Source: Gammaproteobacteria bacterium
Lineage (GTDB): Bacteria; Pseudomonadota; Gammaproteobacteria; Enterobacterales; Alteromonadaceae
Assembly: GCA_018222985.1 (NCBI GenBank)
Contig: JAAEZG010000005.1
Location: 124,001 to 188,000 of the forward strand
Direction of reading: 5' to 3'
Length of the DNA: 64,000 bases
Shown: positions 17,630-26,488 of the stretch, in pieces
Position numbering within the stretch: the stretch's first letter is position 1
How the letters are laid out: each line of letters opens with the position of its first letter
Position numbers and translations under genes: made by a program
Notes under the pieces: generated by a model
What the model was told of the DNA's origin: nothing
The model's input: only the letters and a program-made list of their open reading frames with translations
The model's database searches: none

Positions 17630-19816
17630 ATGGAAATAAAAGTAAACTTTCTCGATAACCTGCGTCTTGAAGCGAAGTTTGATGACTTTACGGTCATCAC
17701 CGATCAGCCTATTCGCTATAAAGGCGACGGCTCCGCGCCAAGCCCGTTTGACTATTTTTTAGCATCGTCGGCTATGTGCGCCGCTTATTTCGTGAAGGTT
17801 TATTGTTTGTCGCGCGATATTCCAACCGAGAATATTCGTCTGTCACAAAACAACATTGTTGACCCTGAAAACCGCTACAACCAAATTTTTAAAATTCAGG
17901 TTGAGCTACCGGAAGATATTTCAGAGAAAGATCGTCAAGGCATATTGCGTTCAATTGACCGCTGTACCGTGAAGAAAGTTGTGCAAACGGGCCCAGAATT
18001 CCAAATCGAGGTCGTCGAGAACCTTGATGAAGACGCGCAGGCCTTGCTCATGGGCAAGCCAGAAGGCAGCTCATTAACTTACATTGAAGGCAAAGACCTA
18101 CCGCTTGAACAAACCATCGCTAATATGACGCAAATACTTGCCGATTTAGGCATGAAAATTGAAATCGCGTCATGGCGCAATATCGTCCCGCACGTATGGT
18201 CACTGCATATACGCGACGCGGCCTCGCCGATGTGTTTTACCAACGGCAAAGGTGCCACCAAAGAAGCCGCCTTGGCTTCTGCGCTTGGTGAATTTATTGA
18301 ACGGTTAAACTGTAACTTCTTCTATAATGATCAGTTTTTTGGGCAAGACATTGCTAACGCCGAATTTGTTCATTATCCGAATGAAAAATGGTTTGCGTTA
18401 AACGACGAAGATAGCCTTCCAGAGGGGCTACTAGATGACTACTGTTTGCCCATTTACAATCCCGATGATGAACTGCAAGGTTCTCACTTAATCGACACCA
18501 ACTCAGGGCGTAGCGACCGTGGTATTTGTGCGCTTCCGTTTGTGCGTCAGTCTGACGGTGAAACGGTTTATTTTCCTTCAAATCTTATTGAGAACCTCTA
18601 TTTAAGTAACGGGATGAGTGCCGGCAACACCTTGCCTGAAGCGCAAGTACAATGTTTGTCGGAGATTTTTGAGCGCGCGGTAAAAAAGCAAATTATTGAG
18701 CAAGAGATTGCTTTGCCGGATGTTCCCGCCGAAGTTTTAGCCCAATATCCTGATATTGTTGAAGCTGTTGCAGCCCTTGAGGCGCAAGGCTTTCCTGTAC
18801 TCGTTAAAGATGCCTCTTTAGGCGGCGAGTTCCCTGTGGCCTGCGTCACCTTGATGAATCCACGTACTGGTGGCGTATTTGCATCATTTGGCGCACATCC
18901 GAGCTTCCACGTTGCGTTAGAACGTAGTCTCACCGAGTTGCTTCAGGGGCGCAGTTTTGAAGGTTTAAATGACTTTATGCCGCCAACGTTCAACAGCATG
19001 GCTGTTACTGAGCCCAATAACTTTGTCGAGCACTTTATTGACTCGTCTGGGCTGATTTCATGGCGCTTTTTCAGTGCACGCAGCGATTACGAATTTTGCC
19101 AATGGGATTTCTCGGGTACAAACCAAGAAGAAGCCGATAACTTATTTGGTATTTTAAGCCATTTGGGCTTAGAAGCTTACATGGCAGTTTATACCGAACT
19201 TGGCGCCCCTGTGTGCCGCATTTTAGTACCGAGCTATTCCGAGGTTTACCCAATTGAAGACTTAGTTTGGGATAACACCAACAAAGCTCTGGATTACCGC
19301 GAAGATATTCTCAATCTGCATCGTTTAAACAACGAGCAGTTAAGTTCACTGGTTGAGCGCCTCGAAGAAAGCCAGTTGGATAACTATATTGATATTATTA
19401 CCTTAATTGGTATTGAGTTTGATGAGAATACGGTTTGGGGCCAGCTAACCATTCTTGAACTGAAGCTGTTAATTTACTTAGCCTTAGGCCGCCATGAAGA
19501 AGCCTACGAGCTGGTTGAAGCGTTCTTGCAGTATAACGAGAACACCGTTGCGCGCGGTTTATTCTATCGTGCAGTCAGTGCCGTGTTAGAAATTGAATTA
19601 GATGATGAGATGCAGTTAGATGACTATTTGCCGAATTTCCGCCGCATGTTTGGTGAACAAACCATGGCAGAAGTGGTCGGCGCGGTAAACGGCAGCGTGC
19701 GCTTCCCAGGCCTAACCCCAACGAGCATGAAGCTTGAAGGATTAGACCGACATTTGCGGTTGATTGAAAGCTATAAAAAACTACATGCTGCACGCGCAGC
19801 AAAAGCAACTGCATAA
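17630..19816 (+). CDS. ycaO: OsmC-domain / YcaO-domain fusion protein (start likely 17630)
   Basis: N-terminal OsmC-like SPFDYFLASSAMCAAYFVKVYC; C-terminal YcaO SGRSDRGICALPFVRQ, GMSAGNTLPEAQVQCLSEIFER. Confidence 0.87.
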   Translation: MEIKVNFLDNLRLEAKFDDFTVITDQPIRYKGDGSAPSPFDYFLASSAMCAAYFVKVYCLSRDIPTENIRLSQNNIVDPENRYNQIFKIQVELPEDISEKDRQGILRSIDRCTVKKVVQTGPEFQIEVVENLDEDAQALLMGKPEGSSLTYIEGKDLPLEQTIANMTQILADLGMKIEIASWRNIVPHVWSLHIRDAASPMCFTNGKGATKEAALASALGEFIERLNCNFFYNDQFFGQDIANAEFVHYPNEKWFALNDEDSLPEGLLDDYCLPIYNPDDELQGSHLIDTNSGRSDRGICALPFVRQSDGETVYFPSNLIENLYLSNGMSAGNTLPEAQVQCLSEIFERAVKKQIIEQEIALPDVPAEVLAQYPDIVEAVAALEAQGFPVLVKDASLGGEFPVACVTLMNPRTGGVFASFGAHPSFHVALERSLTELLQGRSFEGLNDFMPPTFNSMAVTEPNNFVEHFIDSSGLISWRFFSARSDYEFCQWDFSGTNQEEADNLFGILSHLGLEAYMAVYTELGAPVCRILVPSYSEVYPIEDLVWDNTNKALDYREDILNLHRLNNEQLSSLVERLEESQLDNYIDIITLIGIEFDENTVWGQLTILELKLLIYLALGRHEEAYELVEAFLQYNENTVARGLFYRAVSAVLEIELDDEMQLDDYLPNFRRMFGEQTMAEVVGAVNGSVRFPGLTPTSMKLEGLDRHLRLIESYKKLHAARAAKATA

Positions 19817-19849
19817 AAAAACGGGCCTTTCAAATAGGCCCGTTTTTTT
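19815..19849. terminator. Bidirectional terminator AAAAAAACGGGCCT...AGGCCCGTTTTTTT
   Basis: Perfect stem with A/T tracts both sides. Confidence 0.92.
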
Positions 19850-19863
19850 AACCCTAAGTACGC

Positions 19864-21210
19864 TTAGGCAAAGATTAAGAAATAAGCTACCGCCGCAATT
19901 AACACCGGCGACATAATACCGGCAATAAAACGGAAGACTTTGATACACCAGTTCGGACACTCTTTTTCAAGTTCACCACGAATAACCGGCCAAATGCGCC
20001 AGCCGACAAATACTGCCGCCAGCATGCCGCCTAACGGCATGAGAATATTCGAGGCAATAAAGTCCATAATATCAAACGGCGTTTTACCAAAAATACTAAT
20101 GCCTTCGGCCATAGCACCAAAGCTCAACGCGGCTGGAATACCTAGCACTAAAAAGTTAGTGCCAGCGACCCATAACGTGGCTTTTTTGCGGGCAATGTTG
20201 TATTCGTCAATCAAGAAAGCAACCACCGGCTCAAGAATAGAAATAGACGAGGTAATTGCAGCAAACAACAACAATAAGAAAAAGACAATGGCTAAGAACT
20301 GGCCACCAGCCATTTGCGCAAACAACGCTGGCATGGTGATAAAGGTCAAACCTGGGCCAGCCGCTGGGTCAACGTCAAAGGCAAATACCGCCGGCAAAAT
20401 CATTAAGCCAGCCAGAATTGACGCCATAATCGCTAGAAAGGCAATCCACAGGCCTGAGTTGATCACCCGTGTTTCTTTACCCAAGTATGAGCCATAGGCA
20501 ATCATCAAGCCAGCGCCCACTGACAATGAAAATACTGCTAAGCCCAGTGCATCAAGCACCATACGCATGCTTAGCTTTGACCACTCTGGCGTGATTAAAT
20601 ACATCAGGCCGTCAATAGCACCCGGTAGCATTAAGCTGCGTACCACTAAAAATAGCATGAGCACAAACAAGGTCGGCATGAGAATTTTACAAATACGCTC
20701 AATGCCTGATTGCACACCGGCAATAACAATACTCGCGGTAATCGACAAGAATAAGAAGGTATAAACCATGGCCGGTAATGGCGCGCCAATAAAGCTGGTG
20801 AACGCCGCTTCTAGCTCGGCTCCGTCGGTAGTGAGTACATCACCGCGTATGGCTTCGAACACATAGGCGATGGTCCAGCCGCCGACAACCGAATAAAAGC
20901 CAAGAATAAGAAAAACACACAACACCGAAATCCAACCGGCATAATGCCACTTACCGCCACCAAGTGCGCGATATGCTGATGTCGCTGATTTGTTGGCATG
21001 TCGGCCAATCATCATTTCTGACAACATCATCACAGCGCCCACACTAAATACGCAGGCTAAATAAACCAGAAGAAACACACCACCGCCGTTCTCACCAGCA
21101 ATGTATGGAAACTTCCAAATAGCGCCCAAACCAACTGCAGAACCCGCTGCAGCGAAAATAAATCCGATTTTTGATCCCCAAGATCCACGGTTCTCTGTCA
21201 TTGCCGTCAT
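19864..21210 (-). CDS. Sodium-dependent transporter, SNF family
   Basis: WGSKIGFIFAAAGSAVGLGAIWKFPYIAGENGGGVFLLVYL; 12 TM pattern. Confidence 0.93.
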   Translation of the reverse strand: MTAMTENRGSWGSKIGFIFAAAGSAVGLGAIWKFPYIAGENGGGVFLLVYLACVFSVGAVMMLSEMMIGRHANKSATSAYRALGGGKWHYAGWISVLCVFLILGFYSVVGGWTIAYVFEAIRGDVLTTDGAELEAAFTSFIGAPLPAMVYTFLFLSITASIVIAGVQSGIERICKILMPTLFVLMLFLVVRSLMLPGAIDGLMYLITPEWSKLSMRMVLDALGLAVFSLSVGAGLMIAYGSYLGKETRVINSGLWIAFLAIMASILAGLMILPAVFAFDVDPAAGPGLTFITMPALFAQMAGGQFLAIVFFLLLLFAAITSSISILEPVVAFLIDEYNIARKKATLWVAGTNFLVLGIPAALSFGAMAEGISIFGKTPFDIMDFIASNILMPLGGMLAAVFVGWRIWPVIRGELEKECPNWCIKVFRFIAGIMSPVLIAAVAYFLIFA

Positions 21211-21321
21211 AATTTATTAGCTCGTTATTATCTTTTTATAATATGAAACAGACCTGAAAAAAGTCGTGGCTACACTTTAGAGATTTTTTGACCGAATGAA
21301 TAGACTTGTTTGACAGATATC

Positions 21322-21358
21322 AAAGAAAAAAGGGTGAGCAGCCGCTCGTGGCTGCTCA
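21322..21358 (-). terminator. Terminator of the XRE-TM unit: TGAGCAGCC-ACGAGC-GGCTGCTCA-CCCTTTTTTCTTT (minus strand)
   Basis: 9-bp perfect stem 21335-21343/21350-21358 plus minus-strand T-tract. Confidence 0.82.
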
Positions 21359-21371
21359 AGTGTAAGGAGGA

Positions 21372-21680
21372 CTATGTCAGCAACTTAATAGCAACCATTC
21401 CGGTTAAAAGGCCGGTTATAAATGTCATCGCTAATAACCACATTGGCACCGCAGACAAATTCGCTTTCGGCTGTACGTTATTTGGCTCCGATTGTTCAAG
21501 CTCAGTACGCTCAATTTCAAATGCACTAGCTAGCGCCTTACTGGTTTCAAGTGAGGCTATACCATGCAGTTCGACCCGTTGAATAGTACGTAAACTCAAA
21601 CCACAAATATCGGCGAGCTGCTGCTGCGTCCAGCCTCGCTCGGTGCGCGTTTCACGAATAAATGAACCGTTCAATTGCAT
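21372..21680 (-). CDS. XRE-type HTH regulator with C-terminal transmembrane helix
   Basis: FIRETRTERGWTQQQLADICGLSLRTIQRVELHG (HTH) followed by VPMWLLAMTFITGLLTGMVAIKLLT (TM). Confidence 0.82.
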   Translation of the reverse strand: MQLNGSFIRETRTERGWTQQQLADICGLSLRTIQRVELHGIASLETSKALASAFEIERTELEQSEPNNVQPKANLSAVPMWLLAMTFITGLLTGMVAIKLLT

Positions 21681-21686
21681 GGTAAC

Positions 21687-22109
21687 TTACCCTTTTAACG
21701 CGGTGGCTAAAGCGCCGCCAATAAAATAGCCAATAACACCGCCAATAAGCCCCAAGATAAAAATAGTAAGTATGGTTTTCCACCAAGGTTGGCTGCTACC
21801 TGTGGTTTTTAGAATACGTTTCATGTTCCAAATATCTGAATCAATTTCTTCGCCATTTACCCACAAGGTAATTGAAACTGGCCCCGTGAATAGGTTCCCT
21901 ACTTTCAAGCGTACCACTATCTGCTTGCCATCTAGCTCAAACTTGTGCTCTGAGGTAAAGCGCCAGGTTAGTTTTTCAGAAATTAGCCTATCGTCGACAT
22001 AAACAGATTCTTTGCCGGTTAAATAGGATGCTTCCACGCGAATAACATGGTCGCCAATATCAAAGAAACTAACACTGTGATTGGGTTTGGTAATATCTGA
22101 AGTGGTCAT
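21687..22109 (-). CDS. Single-TM protein with beta-rich N-terminal soluble domain (start likely ATG 22109; track start 22133 is TTG)
   Basis: GAAGGAAA SD precedes ATG at 22109; ...HVIRVEASYLTGKESVYVDDRLISEKLTWRF... then GSSQPWWKTILTIFILGLIGGVIGYFIGGALATAL TM. Confidence 0.7.
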   Translation of the reverse strand: MTTSDITKPNHSVSFFDIGDHVIRVEASYLTGKESVYVDDRLISEKLTWRFTSEHKFELDGKQIVVRLKVGNLFTGPVSITLWVNGEEIDSDIWNMKRILKTTGSSQPWWKTILTIFILGLIGGVIGYFIGGALATALKG

Positions 22110-22166
22110 AGGTATTTCCTTCGCGGTTATCAAGTTTAGATAACCGTATTACAGCATGGCCTACTG

Positions 22167-22227
22167 CAATGTGTGACGACAGTTAAGCGTCAGTTGCATC
22201 ATTGTCGTATGACAGTGAAACGACAGT
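22167..22227 (-). promoter_or_regulatory. Array of six 11-bp-phased AC(T/A)GTC-like repeats upstream of the XRE-TM unit
   Basis: Minus strand: ACTGTCGTTTC ACTGTCATACG ACAATGATGCA ACTGACGCTTA ACTGTCGTCAC ACATTG; three perfect, one 5/6, two degenerate, all at 11-bp pitch. Confidence 0.75.
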
Positions 22228-22264
22228 GCTTGGCTTTACTGCTTTCAAGTGACATTGGGCAAGA

Positions 22265-22816
22265 CTATGACGAAGTTGGTAGTTCACCATGCCAACACTC
22301 TAACGGCAAGGTCATTTGTTGATCACCGTCACTAATATACAATTGACCGTCGCTAATCATTACGCCCCAATGTGTTGAACGTGTCAACTTGGTAGCAATA
22401 ATTGCTAATTCTTCTTGTGCTAAAGCTAGCACACGCACATTATCTAAATGTCCAAGCTGTCGGATTGTCTTTTCCCGCCATAATCGTGCGTTACCATAAA
22501 CCACCACCGACATTTGTGGTGCTCGGCGACTAGCTTTAATGACACGCTCCGCATCGGGTTGACCAACATCAATCCAATGCTGTATCTCTCCCGTTAAGTC
22601 AATCTCCCACAAAGCAGCTTCATCACTATCAGAAAGGCCGCGGCCAAAAGCTAGCTGTGGGTGGTAGAAAATTGCGTAAGCTAATATACGCGAGGCGAGT
22701 CTAATTTCTGTCTCGGACGGATGACGGGCAACGGTGAACTTTATGCTTTCATAAACGCCACGATCGGTATCAGAAATATCGAGCGTGATTTTATATGGAG
22801 TTGCTTGCAGTGCCAT
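22265..22816 (-). CDS. yaeQ: YaeQ-family protein
   Basis: MALQATPYKITLDISDTDRGVYESIKFTVARHPSETEIRLASRILAYAIFYHPQLAFGRGLSD. Confidence 0.93.
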   Translation of the reverse strand: MALQATPYKITLDISDTDRGVYESIKFTVARHPSETEIRLASRILAYAIFYHPQLAFGRGLSDSDEAALWEIDLTGEIQHWIDVGQPDAERVIKASRRAPQMSVVVYGNARLWREKTIRQLGHLDNVRVLALAQEELAIIATKLTRSTHWGVMISDGQLYISDGDQQMTLPLECWHGELPTSS

Positions 22817-22840
22817 TTGATTTCCAAGAGGTTGGATTAA

Positions 22841-22916
22841 TGGTGGCCCCTCCCAGATTTGAACTGGGGACCAACCGATTATGAGTCGGCTGCTCTAACC
22901 ACTGAGCTAAGGGGCC
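22841..22916 (-). tRNA. ileX: tRNA-Ile2 (anticodon CAT, expected lysidine at C34), CCA encoded
   Basis: GGCCCCTTAGCTCAGTGGTTAGAGCAGCCGACTCATAATCGGTTGGTCCCCAGTTCAAATCTGGGAGGGGCCACCA; full cloverleaf; very close to E. coli tRNA-Ile2 as I recall it. Confidence 0.9.
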
Positions 22917-23008
22917 ATACAGGAAGGTGGTTAATCCGATTGGATTAACAAAGCGGGCGCAAGTATATGAAATTTCGGCCCGCTTGTCATGACCCCAAAC
23001 GGGGTTTT

Positions 23009-23803
23009 TTAAAGGTTTATGTGGTAGAAGTCGGCGGCATTGCCGGCGAATACTTTGTCGATAGCTTTGTCATCGGCTAAGGCTTCGCACACGGTCTCAA
23101 TGTCGCGCACATTGAACGGACGCTCAGCACGCGTTGATGGTAAATCGGTACCAAACATTAAACAGTCGGGATTAATGGCGTACAGCGATTTTACCGCCTT
23201 CGCAACATCGACTTCGGTACGCCCAAAGCCACTCGCTTTGATATGCACGCCATTCTCGGCCAGCTTTTGTACTTGCGATAACCCTGAACGCGCCATACCC
23301 AAGTGATCAACCGAAGCCTTCGGTAGTTTCAGCAATTTAGGAACCACTTCGTCGAGTTCACGGCTGTCGACATACATTTCGAGGTGCCAACCGGCTAAGT
23401 CCCAAATCCGCAGCCCAAAATCGACCAAGTTATCTAAACCACTAACAACGCCGCGTTTAAGGTTTACCCGAATACCACGAATACCGTGATCGCGAAGCTT
23501 CAGAATTTCTTCGTCTGATACGCTACTCGGTAAGTTTGTAATTCCGACAAACTGATCGCCCATGTCGGCCAATGCTGACTTCAAATAGCTTTGGTCAAAG
23601 CCCTGCATAGAGCCGGAAACAATAACGCCACCAATAACGTTTAGGTTTTGCGTACGGTACTTATAATCTTCAATGGAAAACGGTGCAGGCAGAAAGCCCT
23701 GATTTTCTATCAACGGAAACGAGTCGTTGTAGATATGAAAATGGGCATCGATAATTCGACGCGGTTGCTGTTTTTCGGTGTTGTTCTGATCAACTGCGAT
23801 CAT
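23009..23803 (-). CDS. Amidohydrolase-family (TIM-barrel metal-dependent) hydrolase
   Basis: RRIIDAHFHIYND...KASVDHLGMAR...CLMFGTDLPSTRAERPF. Confidence 0.85.
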   Translation of the reverse strand: MIAVDQNNTEKQQPRRIIDAHFHIYNDSFPLIENQGFLPAPFSIEDYKYRTQNLNVIGGVIVSGSMQGFDQSYLKSALADMGDQFVGITNLPSSVSDEEILKLRDHGIRGIRVNLKRGVVSGLDNLVDFGLRIWDLAGWHLEMYVDSRELDEVVPKLLKLPKASVDHLGMARSGLSQVQKLAENGVHIKASGFGRTEVDVAKAVKSLYAINPDCLMFGTDLPSTRAERPFNVRDIETVCEALADDKAIDKVFAGNAADFYHINL

Positions 23804-23860
23804 ATTTCATCCTTTTCAGCGAAGTTAGGCGTTATTTTAACAAATTTCGCGCTAAAAATA

Positions 23861-23883
23861 AAAAAGCCCTAACCGCAAGGGCT
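23861..23883 (-). terminator. rpoD terminator (AGCCCT-TGCGGTT-AGGGCT-TTTTT)
   Basis: Hairpin plus T-tract on the minus strand. Confidence 0.8.
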
Positions 23884-23934
23884 AGAGCTTCTTAAGACGT
23901 TTTTAACCAACAAACGTTCAGATTATTTACAAGC

Positions 23935-25779
23935 TTATTCGTCTAAGAAAGACTTGAGCTGCTCTGAACGGCTTGGGTGACGCAATTTACGTAATGCTTT
24001 CGCTTCAATCTGACGAATCCGTTCACGGGTGACGTCAAATTGCTTACCAACTTCTTCCAAAGTGTGGTCAGTATTCATATCAATACCGAAACGCATACGT
24101 AGCACTTTTGCTTCACGTTGAGTCAAACCACCAAGCACTTCGCGTACTGCATTACGCAAGCTTTCTGCTGTGGCAGAATCAACTGGTAAGTCGAGGGTTG
24201 TGTCCTCGATGAAATCACCAAGATGCGAATCTTCGTCGTCACCAATTGGTGTCTCCATTGAGATAGGCTCTTTAGCAATTTTCAATACTTTGCGAATTTT
24301 GTCTTCTGGCATCACCATACGCTCAGATAATTCTTCTGGCGTTGGCTCACGGCCCATTTCCTGTAGCATTTGCCGCGAAATACGATTCAACTTGTTGATC
24401 GTTTCGATCATGTGCACCGGAATACGAATGGTACGCGCTTGGTCTGCAATTGAACGAGTAATCGCCTGACGAATCCACCAAGTTGCATAGGTTGAGAACT
24501 TATAACCGCGACGGTATTCAAACTTATCAACGGCTTTCATCAAACCAATGTTACCTTCTTGAATTAAGTCCAAGAATTGTAAGCCACGGTTGGTGTATTT
24601 TTTCGCAATGGAGATAACCAAACGCAAGTTTGCTTCAACCATTTCTTTTTTCGCTCGGCGTGCTTTCGCTTCACCGATAGACATACGACGGTTGATATCT
24701 TTAACTTTCGCAATGGTTAAGCCAGTTTCAACTTCAACTTCCGCAAGCTTATGAATGCAACGCTCAAGCTCTGGCTTCAAAGTGCTTAATGACTCAGAAT
24801 AAGCTTCGCCATCGGCAATCGCTTGATCAAGCCATGCAACGCTATTTTCATTACCTGCGAACAGCTTCATAAAATTGCGTTTTGGCATGTTCGCCTGCTC
24901 AACGCACATTTTCATGATTAAGCGCTCTTGCACACGCACACGATGCATCATGTCACGCATGTCTTTTACCAGGCGATCAAACTGCTTTGGCACCAAACGG
25001 AACTGTTTAAATAAGTCGCTTAACGCTTCGATCTCGGTGCGGGCTTTCGCATGATCACGGCCGTGCTTGCTTATCGCTTTACGGGTTTTTTCATACTGAT
25101 CGCGCAGCTCGCCAAATTTCTGGCGGGCAAATTCCGGATCGATACCACCGTCGTTAGCATCATCATCACTATCGTCGTCATCATCATCAACGTCATCATC
25201 TTCGTCTTCAAGTTGATCTTCGCTGAGTTCTGAACCGATGTGCGTTGCAGCAACAGGCGCTTCGTCTACTTCGTTGGGGTCAATAAAGCCTGAAATGATG
25301 TCGGTTAGACGCATTTCTTCGGCTTCACAAGTGTCCCACTGATCTAATAGGAAATTGATTGCTTCTGGATATTCAGCAACCGAGCATTGAACTTGGTTGA
25401 TGCCATCTTCAATGCGTTTGGCAATGTCGATTTCGCCTTCGCGAGTCAACAATTCAACGGTACCCATTTCGCGCATATACATACGCACAGGGTCTGTGGT
25501 GCGACCCAACTCACCGTCCACGCTCGCTAACGCTTGCGCGGCGGCTTCAGCTGCGTCTTCATCAGCTGTATCTTCGCTCATCATCAATTCATCAGCATCA
25601 GGTGCGTTTTCAAACACCTTAATACCCATGTCATTGATCATGCTGATGATGTCTTCGATTTGATCCGAATCAACGATCTCAGAAGGTAGGTGATCGTTCA
25701 CTTCCGAGAAAGTGAGATAACCTTGCTCCTTACCTTTGGCAATAAGAAGCCTGAGCTGTGATTGACGACTCTGCTGCAT
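23935..25779 (-). CDS. rpoD: RNA polymerase sigma factor RpoD (sigma70)
   Basis: [59 protein letters not shown]; region 4 [32 protein letters not shown]. Confidence 0.99.
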   Translation of the reverse strand: MQQSRQSQLRLLIAKGKEQGYLTFSEVNDHLPSEIVDSDQIEDIISMINDMGIKVFENAPDADELMMSEDTADEDAAEAAAQALASVDGELGRTTDPVRMYMREMGTVELLTREGEIDIAKRIEDGINQVQCSVAEYPEAINFLLDQWDTCEAEEMRLTDIISGFIDPNEVDEAPVAATHIGSELSEDQLEDEDDDVDDDDDDSDDDANDGGIDPEFARQKFGELRDQYEKTRKAISKHGRDHAKARTEIEALSDLFKQFRLVPKQFDRLVKDMRDMMHRVRVQERLIMKMCVEQANMPKRNFMKLFAGNENSVAWLDQAIADGEAYSESLSTLKPELERCIHKLAEVEVETGLTIAKVKDINRRMSIGEAKARRAKKEMVEANLRLVISIAKKYTNRGLQFLDLIQEGNIGLMKAVDKFEYRRGYKFSTYATWWIRQAITRSIADQARTIRIPVHMIETINKLNRISRQMLQEMGREPTPEELSERMVMPEDKIRKVLKIAKEPISMETPIGDDEDSHLGDFIEDTTLDLPVDSATAESLRNAVREVLGGLTQREAKVLRMRFGIDMNTDHTLEEVGKQFDVTRERIRQIEAKALRKLRHPSRSEQLKSFLDE

Positions 25780-25938
25780 ACAGATCTACCACCTGTTTTA
25801 AATAGAAAAGTAACCGGTCTTAAACTTACGGCGACTTAATGAAAAGACTTTTTAACTCAGCCTTTATATAAGTGCGTGAGGTACAAAATTCAAGACCGGA
25901 AATTGTAGCAGATACTGTCGATTTGAGCCAGAATTTAA

Positions 25939-26322
25939 TCAGTTATTCTGTGGAATACGCTCTAACGCAAGCTCGCCCGAGCCAATTAACACGCCGTCTG
26001 CAAACACTAATGGCGTGCATTCATCACGGGTTGTATTGCCATCGGCATGCTTACGGTGTGTACGATAATAAAGCACACGGTAACGAACACCGTCTACCGT
26101 AACCAAGTCTGAAAAGTTAGGTGTGCCCATCTCTTTTTGCACGGCCGCTAACTCAATACCATCGGTAAATGAAGCGATGGCTTCGCGGTTATTCTCTTCC
26201 TGGCTTTCATAACTGCTAGTCGTGTATTCTTCACCATCGCCGTTCACGGCAATAACACAGCCTTGCAAACCTAGCGATAATACGGCGACGGAAGCGACGG
26301 CAAAACTCTTCATATAGTGCAT
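25939..26322 (-). CDS. DUF3192-like lipoprotein
   Basis: LGLQGCVIAVNG lipobox; NREAIASFTDGIELAAVQKEMGTPNFSDLVTVDGVRYRVLYYRTHRKHADGNTTRDECTPLVFADGVLIGSGELAL. Confidence 0.8.
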   Translation of the reverse strand: MHYMKSFAVASVAVLSLGLQGCVIAVNGDGEEYTTSSYESQEENNREAIASFTDGIELAAVQKEMGTPNFSDLVTVDGVRYRVLYYRTHRKHADGNTTRDECTPLVFADGVLIGSGELALERIPQNN

Positions 26323-26488
26323 GGTGTACTCCTGTTGTTAATTTAGTTAGCACTGTTGAATTTTAAATGGTTATTTCATTTAGTCTTCATGTGGTTTAAT
26401 GCAAACCATGTGCCAATATTATATCTTATTGTTTATAAAGTCTTTTTTAAATTAATACGCGCCGTGAAGTTTCGTAAATAACAACTAA

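Noticed and set aside
19940-20497. 185-aa plus-strand ORF
   Set aside because: Antisense shadow of the SNF-family transporter.
22841-22916. tRNA-Met call from the CAT anticodon
   Set aside because: Acceptor and D-arm sequences match tRNA-Ile2, not elongator or initiator Met.
25140-25215. GAT/GAC-rich low-complexity tract ([14 protein letters not shown]) in rpoD
   Set aside because: The acidic segment in the sigma70 non-conserved region is normal in gammaproteobacteria.
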